Below, in pieces: positions 34,559-42,692 of a DNA stretch of 64,000 bases. The DNA is from Glycomyces lechevalierae (lineage in GTDB: Bacteria > Actinomycetota > Actinomycetes > Mycobacteriales > Micromonosporaceae), in NCBI RefSeq assembly GCF_027622945.1, contig NZ_JAPZVQ010000004.1, positions 62,001 to 126,000 on the forward strand. Direction: 5' to 3'. Within the stretch, counting starts at the first letter, position 1; the number at the start of each line of letters is the position of its first letter. A program made the position numbers and the translations under genes. Below the pieces are notes generated by a model. It had not been told where the DNA came from, made no database searches, and saw nothing but the letters and a program-made list of their open reading frames with translations.

Positions 34559-35380
34559 GTGTCCTTCAAGGAAGGCAAGTCGCGTCGCGTCCTCGCCCGC
34601 GTGGCCGCCGTCGCGGCGGCCGCGGGCCTCGGCGTCGCCGGCCTCGCCGGCTCCGCCTCGGCCGACGTCACCATCCAGCAGTACGTCGCGCTCGGCGACT
34701 CGTACGCCTCGGGCGTCGGCGCGGGCGACTACGCCGACGACGGCACCGACTGCTACCGCTCCGCCAACGCGTACGCGAAGCAGGCGAGCGTCGCACTGGG
34801 CGAACGCCTCTGGTTCGAAGCGTGCTCCGGCGCGCGCGTCGAGGACGTGGTCGCCGACCAGCTCGACCACCTCTACGAGGTCAACACCGAGCACGTCACG
34901 ATCGGAGTGGGCGGCAACGACGCCGGGTTCTCGTCCGTGCTCGGCGCGTGCGCCGGCACCGACACCGCGCTGTGCAGGACCGCGATCACCAACGCGCGCA
35001 CCGTCATCACCGACTCGCTCCCGGCCGAGCTCGACGACCTGTACACCCGGGTCGAGAACCGCGCCTTCTCCGCGGAGGTCGTCGTGGTCGGCAACCCGCG
35101 CCTGTTCAACGAGACCGCATGCTCGGGCGCCCTCGCGATCACCCCTGAGGAGCAGGCGCTCCTCAACGACGCGGCCGACCTCCTCGCGGAGACCACGGCG
35201 GCCGTCGCGGCCGACCACGGCTTCGACTTCGCCGACCCGCGCGCGGCCTTCGAAGGCCACGGCGTGTGCTCCGCCGACCCGTGGATCCTCGGCTACACCG
35301 GGACCCTCGAGTCGTTCCACCCCAACGCCGCCGGCCAGGACGCCTACGCCGACGTCGTCATCCCGCTCCTCGACTACTAG
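34559..35380 (+). CDS. Secreted SGNH/GDSL hydrolase, copy 1
   Basis: A 273-residue protein, GTG start with AAGGAG. The signal peptide ends near residue 36 (GSASADV). The SGNH set is present: S48 in ALGDSYASG, the block II glycine in the SANAYAKQ region, N in GVGGNDAGF, and H254 in SFHPNAAGQ. Paired cysteines (DCYRS, EACSG, GACAGTD, LCRT, TACSG, GVCSAD) would give three disulfides, as in the Streptomyces coelicolor extracellular GDSL lipase. It hydrolyses an ester outside the cell; the substrate may be a lipid or an acylated polysaccharide. It is followed by a terminator and a second copy. Confidence 0.9.
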   Translation: MSFKEGKSRRVLARVAAVAAAAGLGVAGLAGSASADVTIQQYVALGDSYASGVGAGDYADDGTDCYRSANAYAKQASVALGERLWFEACSGARVEDVVADQLDHLYEVNTEHVTIGVGGNDAGFSSVLGACAGTDTALCRTAITNARTVITDSLPAELDDLYTRVENRAFSAEVVVVGNPRLFNETACSGALAITPEEQALLNDAADLLAETTAAVAADHGFDFADPRAAFEGHGVCSADPWILGYTGTLESFHPNAAGQDAYADVVIPLLDY

Positions 35381-35390
35381 AGGCAACCGC

Positions 35391-35426
35391 GACCGGCCCC
35401 GGGGGAGTCTTCCCTCGGGGCCGGTC
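35391..35426 (+). terminator. Terminator between the two SGNH genes
   Basis: GACCGGCCCCG (35391-35401) and CGGGGCCGGTC (35416-35426) form a perfect 11-bp stem 11 bases after the stop of copy 1, so copy 2 should have its own promoter or depend on read-through. Confidence 0.8.
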
Positions 35427-35500
35427 GCGTCCGCTTCAGAGCCCGCCTCGGCCCCGGCACCCCAGGGCGGACCCCGCTCGCCACCACCAGAAGGAGACCC

Positions 35501-36316
35501 ATGACCCGACACTCCACCAAGCGCATCGCGCGCACCCTCGCCGCCGCGGCCGTCGCCGGCATCGCGGCCGCCTCGATCGCCGCACCCGCCTCCGCGAACC
35601 ACACCTGGTCGCCGCGGTACGTCGCCCTCGGCGACTCGTACGTGTCCGGTGTGGGCGCGGGCGACTACGCCGACGACGGCACCGACTGCTACCGCTCCGC
35701 GAACGCCTACCCGCAGCTCGCGGCCGAGGCGATGGGCGCGCGGCTCTCGTTCGACGCCTGCTCCGGCGCGCGCGTCGAGGACGTCGTCGCCGAGCAGCTC
35801 GGCAACCTCACCTGGCGCACCCGCGAGGTCTCGATCGGCGTGGGCGGCAACGACGCCGGGTTCTCGTCCGTGCTCGGCGCGTGCGCCGGCACCGACACGG
35901 CCCTGTGCCAGGGCGCGGTCGCGAACGCGCAAGCCGTCATCACCGACTCCCTCCCGGCCGAACTCGACGACCTGTACACGCAGGTCGGCGACCTCGCGCC
36001 GTTCGCGGACGTCACCGTCGTGGGCAACCCGCTCCTGTTCGGCGGCGCCTCCTGCGCCGGCACCCTCGCGATCACCCCCGAGGAGCAGGCCCTGCTCAAC
36101 GAGACGGCCGACCTCCTCGCCGAGACGACCGCGTCCGTCGCGGCCGACCACGGCTACGCCTTCGCGGACGTCCGCGACGCCTTCACCGGCCACGAGATCT
36201 GCTCCGCGGACCCGTGGATCCTCGGCTACACCGGCACCGTCGAGTCGTTCCACGCGAACGCCGCCGGCCAGGCCGCGTACGCCGAGGTCGTCACGCCCTA
36301 CCTCGAAGACTGCTAG
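35501..36316 (+). CDS. Secreted SGNH/GDSL hydrolase, copy 2
   Basis: A 271-residue paralog of the preceding gene with a different signal peptide (residues 1-32, ending PASAN) but an almost identical core: S46 in ALGDSYVSG, GVGGNDAGF, the stretch SSVLGACAGTDTALC, and H251 in SFHANAAGQ. Most differences are in the signal peptide and in surface segments (WSPRY, GDLAPFADVT). It clearly arose by tandem duplication. AAGGAG precedes the ATG. Confidence 0.9.
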   Translation: MTRHSTKRIARTLAAAAVAGIAAASIAAPASANHTWSPRYVALGDSYVSGVGAGDYADDGTDCYRSANAYPQLAAEAMGARLSFDACSGARVEDVVAEQLGNLTWRTREVSIGVGGNDAGFSSVLGACAGTDTALCQGAVANAQAVITDSLPAELDDLYTQVGDLAPFADVTVVGNPLLFGGASCAGTLAITPEEQALLNETADLLAETTASVAADHGYAFADVRDAFTGHEICSADPWILGYTGTVESFHANAAGQAAYAEVVTPYLEDC

Positions 36317-36321
36317 AACCG

Positions 36322-36353
36322 GCGCCGCACCGGCCCGCGGGCCGGCGCGGCGC
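36322..36353 (+). terminator. Terminator after SGNH copy 2
   Basis: GCGCCG ... CGGCGC arms enclose the perfect palindrome CCGGCCCGCGGGCCGG (36330-36345), with only CA/CG mismatched. It starts six bases after the stop codon. Confidence 0.65.
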
Positions 36354-36370
36354 TCCGGCACAATCCTGGA

Positions 36371-36775
36371 ATGCCCAGACGCTCCCGCCAGACCCGGCCG
36401 TGCCCGTGCGGCAGCGGCGCCGCCTACACCGACTGCTGCGGCCCGCTCCACGCCGGCACCGCGAAGGCCGCCACCGCCGAAGCCCTCATGCGCTCCCGTT
36501 ACAGCGCCTTCGCCCTCGGCGACGCCGCCTACCTCATGCGCACCTGGCACCCCGAGACCCGCCCCGAACGCCTCGACCTCGGGAGCGACGGCCGCCGCTT
36601 CACCGGCCTCCACCTCCTCGAGACCACCGGCGGCACACCGCTCCACACCCAGGGCACCGTCCGCTTCCGCGCCGACTACACCGACGCCGACGGGCCCGGC
36701 TCCCAGACCGAGAACAGCGAGTTCGAGCGACTCGGCGGCGACTGGGTGTACGTGGACGCGCTCGGCTTCTCCTGA
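36371..36775 (+). CDS. YchJ family protein (UPF0225) with SEC-C zinc motif
   Basis: A 134-residue cytoplasmic protein. The N-terminus has CPCGSG at residues 11-16 and DCCGPLH, the SEC-C zinc-binding motif, followed by MRSRYSAFALGDAAYLMRTWHPETRP and a closing NTF2-like fold (GTVRFRADY, FERLGGDWVYVD). This is the YchJ family; function unknown. CACAAT (36359-36364) ends six bases before the ATG and there is no ribosome site, so the mRNA may be leaderless. Confidence 0.88.
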   Translation: MPRRSRQTRPCPCGSGAAYTDCCGPLHAGTAKAATAEALMRSRYSAFALGDAAYLMRTWHPETRPERLDLGSDGRRFTGLHLLETTGGTPLHTQGTVRFRADYTDADGPGSQTENSEFERLGGDWVYVDALGFS

Positions 36776-36826
36776 CGCGCGGCAGATCGAGTCGTCGAAC
36801 GACTTGTCGAACCCTCCACGAGTGCC

Positions 36827-36832
36827 TAACCT
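36827..36832 (+). promoter_or_regulatory. Candidate -10 box of a leaderless promoter
   Basis: TAACCT ends six bases before the GTG at 36839. Just upstream AGTCG-N5-CGACT (36790-36804) is an inverted repeat that could be a further operator of the TetR regulator. Confidence 0.45.
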
Positions 36833-36838
36833 CGTCGG

Positions 36839-37444
36839 GTGAGCCTCCCGACTCCACCACCCGCCAAAGACCGCCGGGTGCGACGAACCCGAGCCGCCCT
36901 CCTGGGCGCCGCGACCGCGCTGGTCAGCGCGCGCGGCACCATGAACGTCCCCGTCTCCGACATCGCCGACGCCGCCGGGGTGAGCCGCCAGCTCGTGTAC
37001 CTCCACTACGGCGACCGCGACACCCTCCTCCTCGAAGCCGCGCTCGACCTCGCCCGCCGCGAACTCGCCGTCCCCTGCGAGAAACCCCCCGCGGGCCTCT
37101 TCGCCCGCGAACGCGCCCTCGCCGTCGCCCGCCACTTCGCCGCCCATCAGGGCTTCTACCGCGCCATGTTCGAGACCGCGAGCGCCTACGCCCTCAACCG
37201 CGTCGTCAGCGGCCTCCTCGCGCCGCTCCGCAGCGGCGCCCTCCAGGAGCGCTTCGGCGCGGCCATGCCCCCGCCGCTCGCCGACGACCTCGCCGTGTTC
37301 GTCATCGGCGGCGGCACGGCCCTCCTCAGCGCCTGGGTCACCGGCACCGACGACGAACTCGACCCCGAGTCCATGGCCGACCGCCTCCTCGCCGTCGAAC
37401 GGATCGTCGTCTCCTCGCTCGATCAGGTGCCCGCCGCGCGCTAG
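36839..37444 (+). CDS. TetR family transcriptional regulator
   Basis: A 201-residue protein with an N-terminal TetR helix-turn-helix (VSDIADAAGVSRQLVYLHYG, about residues 40-60) and an all-helical ligand domain. The GTG start is preceded by a leaderless-type box. The SDR gene lies 182 bases downstream in the same direction, with a 22-base palindrome between them, so the regulator probably controls the SDR gene. Confidence 0.88.
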   Translation: MSLPTPPPAKDRRVRRTRAALLGAATALVSARGTMNVPVSDIADAAGVSRQLVYLHYGDRDTLLLEAALDLARRELAVPCEKPPAGLFARERALAVARHFAAHQGFYRAMFETASAYALNRVVSGLLAPLRSGALQERFGAAMPPPLADDLAVFVIGGGTALLSAWVTGTDDELDPESMADRLLAVERIVVSSLDQVPAAR

Positions 37445-37506
37445 CGGCGCGATGACCGAACTCATGAGCTTCCTCTCTTGTCGCGGTCGACGCTGCCGCC
37501 GTAAAG

Positions 37507-37528
37507 TTAAGTCAAATGATTGACTTAA
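37507..37528. promoter_or_regulatory. TetR-type operator before the SDR gene
   Basis: Perfect 9-base arms TTAAGTCAA (37507-37515) and TTGACTTAA (37520-37528) flank ATGA. The site is AT-rich, unlike its surroundings, and sits about 100 bases before the SDR start. The TTGACT in the right arm may also serve as a -35 box. Confidence 0.7.
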
Positions 37529-37626
37529 TCTGAGGGATCGAGTGAATCGCCACCTCGGGAACCGCCCCGAGGCGACACTGCGACACGGACCGCCCCGACC
37601 GGCGCGGCCCGACCCAGGGGGAACCA

Positions 37627-38367
37627 ATGGCAACAGCAGACCGCTTCACCGGCAAGACCGTCATCGTCACCGGCGCAGGATCCGGCATCGGCCGCGCGAC
37701 CGCGCTCCGCCTCGCCGCCGAAGGCGCCACCGTCATCGCCGCCGACGTCAACCAGGACGCCCTCGACAAGCTCGCCGCGGAGATCGACATCCGCACCGTC
37801 GCCGGCGACCTCACCTCCAACGAGGTCATCGACCGGGTCGTCGCCGCCGCCGACGGCACCGTCCACGGCCTCGCCAACGTCGCCGGCGTCATGGACGGCT
37901 TCGTGCCCGCCGGCGAGATCGACGACGCCGCCTGGGACCGCGTCATGAGCGTCAACGTCACCGCCCCCATGCGGCTCATCCGCGCCGTCCTGCCGGTCAT
38001 GATCGCCAAGGGCGGCGGCGCCATCGTGAACGTCGCCTCCGAAGCCGGCCTGCGCGGCTCCGCCGCCGGCGCCGCGTACACCACCTCGAAGCACGCCGTC
38101 ATCGGACTGACCCGCAACGTCGCCGTCATCTACGGCAAGGACGGCGTCCGCTCGAACGCGGTCGCCCCCGGCGGCGTGGCCACCAACATCGAGGCGAAGC
38201 CGAAGTCCGAGCTCGGCTGGGAGCGCCTGAGCCCCTACTTCGCCAACGCCGCCGAGACCGCCCGGCCCGAGCAGCTCGCCGCCGCGATCACCTGGCTGCT
38301 CAGCGACGACGCCGACAACACCAACGGCGTCGTCCTCCCCAGCGACGGCGGCTGGTCCGCCGTCTAG
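37627..38367 (+). CDS. Short-chain dehydrogenase/reductase
   Basis: A 246-residue classical SDR: TGAGSGIG at residues 15-22 for NAD(P), NVAGV (the NAG motif variant), VNVASEAG with the catalytic Ser, and Y151-T-T-S-K155. It oxidises or reduces an alcohol/ketone; FabG-like length, substrate unknown. GGGGGAA lies before the ATG. The palindrome upstream and the TetR gene before it indicate ligand-induced expression. Confidence 0.9.
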   Translation: MATADRFTGKTVIVTGAGSGIGRATALRLAAEGATVIAADVNQDALDKLAAEIDIRTVAGDLTSNEVIDRVVAAADGTVHGLANVAGVMDGFVPAGEIDDAAWDRVMSVNVTAPMRLIRAVLPVMIAKGGGAIVNVASEAGLRGSAAGAAYTTSKHAVIGLTRNVAVIYGKDGVRSNAVAPGGVATNIEAKPKSELGWERLSPYFANAAETARPEQLAAAITWLLSDDADNTNGVVLPSDGGWSAV

Positions 38368-38375
38368 CGCGCCCC

Positions 38376-38404
38376 GGGGCGCCGCCCGTCGAAGGCGGCG
38401 CCCC
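38376..38404 (+). terminator. Terminator after the SDR gene
   Basis: GGGGCGCCGCC (38376-38386), loop CGTCGAA, GGCGGCGCCCC (38394-38404): perfect 11-bp stem nine bases after the stop codon. Confidence 0.75.
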
Positions 38405-38465
38405 CGGCCCGCCCTCGGTACGATGAGGAGCGGGGTCGAGGAGCGACGTCGAACGAGGAGCGCAC

Positions 38466-39035
38466 ATGGACGAAGACGGACTCAAGTCCATCGCCATGCT
38501 CCTCCAGGCGCGCAACGACATCGAGGCCCGCATCGCCGACATCGTCGGCCGCCCCCTCGCCCACGGCCACCTCTCCGACTGGATCGCCGCCCAGATCTTC
38601 GACATCGAACTCGAACCCGCGCCCAGCCGCGCCGTCGACGGCTGGTTCCGCAGCGGCCCCCTCGCCGGACGCACCGTCAACGTCAAGCACTACGGCCACA
38701 ACGACGGCCTGCTCGACCTCAACGACTCCGACGAACTCGAGTACTACCTCGTCATGACCGGCCCCCGCGCGCCCCGCGGCGCCCACCGCCCCTGGGGCAT
38801 CGACCACGTCTACCTCTTCGACGCCTTCGACCTCACCCAGTCCCTGCGCGCCTACATGCGCCGCATCGGCGTCGCCACCAGCGTCCGCGCCGAACTCTGG
38901 CACGCCGCCGAGATCTACCCGCGCGCCGCCAACCAGGCCTACCGGCTCGACCCCGTCCAGGCCGCCGCCCTCGCCGGATTCCGCGCCGACCGGTTACTCC
39001 CCGGTATTCCCTTGCGGGCCTTCCCATGCCTATGA
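38466..39035 (+). CDS. Conserved hypothetical protein, DUF6998-like
   Basis: A 189-residue cytoplasmic protein: LLQARNDIEARIADIVGRPL, HGHLSDWIAAQIFDIELEP, VDGWFRSGPLAGRTVNVKHYG. The IGRP...G.ihd.iA..iFdi...s...iDG.f..GPLaG.tVNvKwY pattern is known from DUF6998 proteins, which I recall as hypothetical, sometimes near restriction or DNA-processing genes. Here it stands alone between an SDR and a GH1 gene. Family assignment is from memory and moderate; function unknown. Confidence 0.65.
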   Translation: MDEDGLKSIAMLLQARNDIEARIADIVGRPLAHGHLSDWIAAQIFDIELEPAPSRAVDGWFRSGPLAGRTVNVKHYGHNDGLLDLNDSDELEYYLVMTGPRAPRGAHRPWGIDHVYLFDAFDLTQSLRAYMRRIGVATSVRAELWHAAEIYPRAANQAYRLDPVQAAALAGFRADRLLPGIPLRAFPCL

Positions 39036-39075
39036 TGTGAGGGTACAAAACGGGGGAGAAACGGAGCATTCCCCC

Positions 39076-40368
39076 ATGCGCGCCTTCAGTCGGCTCCTCG
39101 CCTCACTCGTCGTCCTCGCGCCACTCCTCGCGGCCGCCCCGGCATCGGCCGCCGACACTCCGGCCGAGAACACCGTCGCCCCGCTCCCCGACGACTTCCT
39201 CTGGGGCGTCGCCTCCTCCGGCTTCCAGTCCGAAGGCAGCAACCCCGACTCCAACTGGCTCAGGTACTCCGAGTCCAAAGAGCACGTCGGGAACGCCGTC
39301 GACTTCCGCCACCGGTACGCCGAGGACATCGCGCTGGCCGCCGACATGGGCGTGGAGGTCTACCGGTTCGGCGTCGAATGGGCCCGGGTCGAACCCGCGC
39401 CGGGGGAGTGGGACGAGGCCGAGCTCGCCTACTACGACGACGTCGTGCGGCACGTCCTCGACGCCGGGATGAAGCCGATGATCACCCTCAACCACTGGGT
39501 CCACCCCGGCTGGGTCGCCGACCAGGGCGGCTGGAAGAGCGACGACACCCTCGCCGACTTCACCGCGTACGCCGAGCGGATCGTGCAGCGCTACGCCGAC
39601 TCCGGGGCCATGTGGGTCACCTTCAACGAGGCGACCCTGTACGTCTACCACGAGATCGACAACGGGGCCGCGACCTGGTTCGACGCGCCCTGGATCTTCG
39701 ACCGGATCGCCAAGGCCCACAACGCCGCCTACGACCTGATCCACGAGGCGAACCCGGACGCGATGGTCACCTCGAACCTCGCGTTCATCCCCTTGTCCCC
39801 GTGGCTGTTCGACGCCGCGTTCATCGACGGGATCAGGCACCGGCTCGACTTCGTCGGCATCGACTACTACCTCGGCCTCAGCCTCGACAACCTCACCGCC
39901 GCCCGCGCCGTCACCGGCGAACTCGCCGACGCCCAGCCCGACGGCATCTACTACGCCCTGCGCTACTACGCGAACAAGTTCCCGGACCTGCCGCTGTACA
40001 TCGTCGAGAACGGCATGGCCACCCACGACAACGCCGAACGCCCGGACGGCCTGAGCCGCACCGAGTTCATCGAGGACCACGTCTACTGGATCCAGCGCGC
40101 CGCCGAGGACGGCATCGACGTCATCGGCTACAACTACTGGTCCCTCACCGACAACTACGAATGGGGCTCGTACACGCCCCGCTTCGGCCTGTACACCGTG
40201 GACGCCGTCACCGACCCCGACCTGGTGCGGCAGCCCACGGACGGGGTCGCGGCCTACACCGGCGTGATCGCCGGCGGCGGCGTCCCCGGCGACTACGAAC
40301 CGGTGGTGCGCGAGTCGGTCTGCTCCCTCATCGACCCGCCTTTGAGCTGCCTCGTCCCGGCCGCCTGA
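39076..40368 (+). CDS. Secreted GH1 family glycosidase
   Basis: A 430-residue protein with a signal peptide (residues 1-26, ending APASAAD), followed by LPDDFLWGVASSGFQSEGSN, the GH1 opening. The acid/base is E185 in WVTFNEATLY, where the usual proline of NEP is alanine. The nucleophile is E311 in YIVENGMATHD (usually I-T-E-N-G). The aglycone-side GYNYWSLTDNYEWGSYTPRFGL is fully conserved. It should release terminal beta-linked sugars outside the cell, which is unusual since most actinobacterial GH1 enzymes are cytoplasmic. The C-terminus has two cysteines (VCSLIDPPLSC). Confidence 0.88.
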   Translation: MRAFSRLLASLVVLAPLLAAAPASAADTPAENTVAPLPDDFLWGVASSGFQSEGSNPDSNWLRYSESKEHVGNAVDFRHRYAEDIALAADMGVEVYRFGVEWARVEPAPGEWDEAELAYYDDVVRHVLDAGMKPMITLNHWVHPGWVADQGGWKSDDTLADFTAYAERIVQRYADSGAMWVTFNEATLYVYHEIDNGAATWFDAPWIFDRIAKAHNAAYDLIHEANPDAMVTSNLAFIPLSPWLFDAAFIDGIRHRLDFVGIDYYLGLSLDNLTAARAVTGELADAQPDGIYYALRYYANKFPDLPLYIVENGMATHDNAERPDGLSRTEFIEDHVYWIQRAAEDGIDVIGYNYWSLTDNYEWGSYTPRFGLYTVDAVTDPDLVRQPTDGVAAYTGVIAGGGVPGDYEPVVRESVCSLIDPPLSCLVPAA

Positions 40369-40387
40369 AACCCGAGATCTCCCCACT

Positions 40388-40442
40388 GTGACCTTTGCCG
40401 TGCTTTGGCCGGGGTCACGGCCTCTCGGGGGTAGTCGTGACC
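40388..40442 (+). promoter_or_regulatory. Overlapping hairpins in the terC leader
   Basis: Three related segments, GTGACC (40388-40393), GGTCACG (40413-40419) and CGTGACC (40436-40442), allow the middle one to pair with either the first or the third. Mutually exclusive hairpins in a 160-base leader could form an attenuator. It does not match the manganese (yybP-ykoY) riboswitch often found before terC genes. The same segments could be DNA operators. Confidence 0.35.
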
Positions 40443-40530
40443 TACGGGACCGGGGGCCGTTAGGATGCGGGCACTGCGGGCTTGATGTCAATCCTGCAGT
40501 CGTGATGATGGCAATCTGACGGAGGAAGCG

Positions 40531-41532
40531 TTGCTCGATATCAGCCCGATCACTTGGGCCGGAACCATCGGCCTCATCGTCGTCCTGCTGGCGGTGGACC
40601 TGATCCTCGCAGCAGTGCGCCCGCACCACGTCGGCTTCAAAGAGGCCACGGCCTGGTCGGTCTTCTACATCGCCGTCGCGATCGCGTTCGGCATCTGGTT
40701 CGGGGCCGCCTACGGCAACGCGGCCGGGACCGAGTACTTCGCGGGCTACATCATCGAGAAGAGCCTCTCGGTGGACAACCTCTTCGTGTTCGTGATCATC
40801 ATGAGCACGTTCGCCGTGCCGGACCACCACCAGCACAAGGTGCTCACCTTCGGCATCGTGCTCGCGCTCATCATGCGCGCGATCTTCATCGCCCTCGGCG
40901 CGGCCCTCATCAACTCGTTCTCGTTCATGTTCCTGCTGTTCGGCCTGCTGCTCGTCTACACCGCGATCCAGCTCTTCCGCCACCGCAACGAGGACCCGGA
41001 CATCGAGTCGAACGTGATGGTGCGCGGCGCCCGCCGCTTCCTGCCCATCACCCCCGACTACGTCGACGGCAAGCTCGTCACCAAAGTGGACGGCAAGCGC
41101 CTCTTCACGCCCCTGTTCATCGTCCTCATCGCGATCGGCAGCGTGGACCTGCTCTTCGCGCTCGACTCCATCCCGGCCGTCTTCGGCGTCACGCAGGAGG
41201 CGTACATCGTCTTCACCGCGAACGCCTTCGCGCTGCTCGGCCTGCGCGCCCTCTTCTTCCTCGTCAAGGGCCTGCTCGACCGCCTCGTCTACCTCTCGGC
41301 CGGCCTGGCGCTCATCCTGCTGTTCATCGGCGCCAAGCTGATCCTGCACTGGGCGCACGTGGACATCAACACCTCCATCCCGGAGGTCCCGACGTCACTC
41401 AGCCTGGGCGTGGTCATCGGCATCCTCGTCGTCGTCACGATCGCGAGCCTCATCAAGACCCGCATGAGCCCCGAAGAGAAGGCCCACGCCGGCTCGCTCA
41501 CGGCCACCAAGAAGCAGGAGACCGAAGACTAA
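40531..41532 (+). CDS. TerC family membrane protein
   Basis: A 333-residue membrane protein with eight or nine membrane segments. Conserved acidic motifs sit inside the membrane: FAGYIIEKSLSVDNLFVF and GSVDLLFALDSIPAVFGVT, the TerC signature (EKSLSVDN and DxxFAxDSIPA). TerC proteins are linked to tellurium resistance and to manganese export that loads metal onto secreted enzymes. The start is TTG (40531) after GGAGGAAGCG. A bidirectional terminator follows. Confidence 0.92.
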   Translation: MLDISPITWAGTIGLIVVLLAVDLILAAVRPHHVGFKEATAWSVFYIAVAIAFGIWFGAAYGNAAGTEYFAGYIIEKSLSVDNLFVFVIIMSTFAVPDHHQHKVLTFGIVLALIMRAIFIALGAALINSFSFMFLLFGLLLVYTAIQLFRHRNEDPDIESNVMVRGARRFLPITPDYVDGKLVTKVDGKRLFTPLFIVLIAIGSVDLLFALDSIPAVFGVTQEAYIVFTANAFALLGLRALFFLVKGLLDRLVYLSAGLALILLFIGAKLILHWAHVDINTSIPEVPTSLSLGVVIGILVVVTIASLIKTRMSPEEKAHAGSLTATKKQETED

Positions 41533-41547
41533 GCGCTTCAAACGATG

Positions 41548-41576
41548 CGGCCCCGGACCGGCGCGGTCCGGGGCCG
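41548..41576. terminator. Bidirectional terminator between terC and MFS genes
   Basis: CGGCCCCGGACCG (41548-41560), loop GCG, CGGTCCGGGGCCG (41564-41576): a perfect 13-bp stem in the 47-base gap between converging genes. Confidence 0.85.
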
Positions 41577-41579
41577 TTG

Positions 41580-42692
41580 CTATCGCCGTCTGGAGAGGAT
41601 CCACAGCAGCACGAGCAGCGGGATCGGCAGCAGGAACGCCTCCCGCAGCCCGACCTGGCCGTCCAGCCAGCCGAGCGCGGCGGGCGCGCACAGGATCGCC
41701 GTCCCCGACGCGAGCGACCCGATCGACGCCGAATGCCGCCCGCTCAATCCCGGGATGCCGACCAGGCGCCCCAGCATGATCGGGTACAGCGGCGCGATCC
41801 CGAGGCTCGCGACCCCGATCCCCACGGTCACTGTCGCCGGGTCCTGCCCGAGGTAGACCACGGCCGTGCCGACCGCGATCAGCGCCAGCGCGGCGTGCAC
41901 CGCCCACGGCCGGTCCACGAACCGCGGCCCGACGAGGCGGCCCGCGGCCATCCCGATCCCGAAGCCCGCGCCGAGCGCCGAAGCCGTGCCGAGCGCGACC
42001 CCGGTGTCGACCAGCCGCGCCACGCTCCAGATCGCGAAGCAGAACTCGATCCCGACACACAGGACGATCCGGCCCCACGCCAGCGCCGCGGGCCCGACCG
42101 GGATCCCGCCGTCCCGCTCGGCCGCGTCCGGCGGGCCCTGGACGGTGCGGTGCACGACGGCCGCGACCAGGACCGGGACGGCGCTGAGCAGCGCCCACCG
42201 CCCCGGCACGCCCACCGATTCGAGCGCCCCGAACGCCAGCGGCGCGCACACCCCGGCGGCGCTCGAGAGGCCCACCATCACGGTGATGCGCTTCGCCGCG
42301 CCGGGCCCGCGCAGCAGCGGCGGGGTCGCGAGGGCGATGGCGGCGCAGCCGAACCCGACGAGGACCGCGCCGGTCCCCGCGATCGCGAGTTCCGCCGTGG
42401 CCGCCATGGCGACCGCGCCGACGGCGATCACCGCGCACGCCAGGCGCATCACCAGTCCGGCGCCGAGGCGGAGCACGGCCGGGCCGGTCGCGGCCGCGAG
42501 CACGAGTCCTGCGCCGAAGGTCATGGTGAGCCAGACGAGTTCGCCGCGCGGGCGGTCGAGTTCGGCCGCGATCCCGGCCAGGTACGGCCCGAACGAGCTC
42601 ACGAGCAGTCCGAGCCCGATCTGCGCGAACGCGACGACGCGGCTCAGGTCGCGGGCGGCCGCGCGTTCCCCCGTGCTCGTCTCAACGGCCAT
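41580..42692 (-). CDS. MFS transporter
   Basis: A 370-residue carrier with eleven or twelve membrane segments. RVVAFAQIGLGLLVSSFGPYLAGIAAELD at the start and the RPRGELVWL loop are MFS-like; GMAAGRLVGPRFVDR is the conserved loop between helices 8 and 9. Substrate unknown. Its start overlaps the end of the HAD gene by 11 bases, so the two are coupled; a sugar or sugar-phosphate related role is possible. Confidence 0.82.
   Translation of the reverse strand: MAVETSTGERAAARDLSRVVAFAQIGLGLLVSSFGPYLAGIAAELDRPRGELVWLTMTFGAGLVLAAATGPAVLRLGAGLVMRLACAVIAVGAVAMAATAELAIAGTGAVLVGFGCAAIALATPPLLRGPGAAKRITVMVGLSSAAGVCAPLAFGALESVGVPGRWALLSAVPVLVAAVVHRTVQGPPDAAERDGGIPVGPAALAWGRIVLCVGIEFCFAIWSVARLVDTGVALGTASALGAGFGIGMAAGRLVGPRFVDRPWAVHAALALIAVGTAVVYLGQDPATVTVGIGVASLGIAPLYPIMLGRLVGIPGLSGRHSASIGSLASGTAILCAPAALGWLDGQVGLREAFLLPIPLLVLLWILSRRR

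Noticed and set aside
40369..40530. Manganese (yybP-ykoY) riboswitch before terC.
   Set aside because: The conserved core and paired stems of that class could not be matched.
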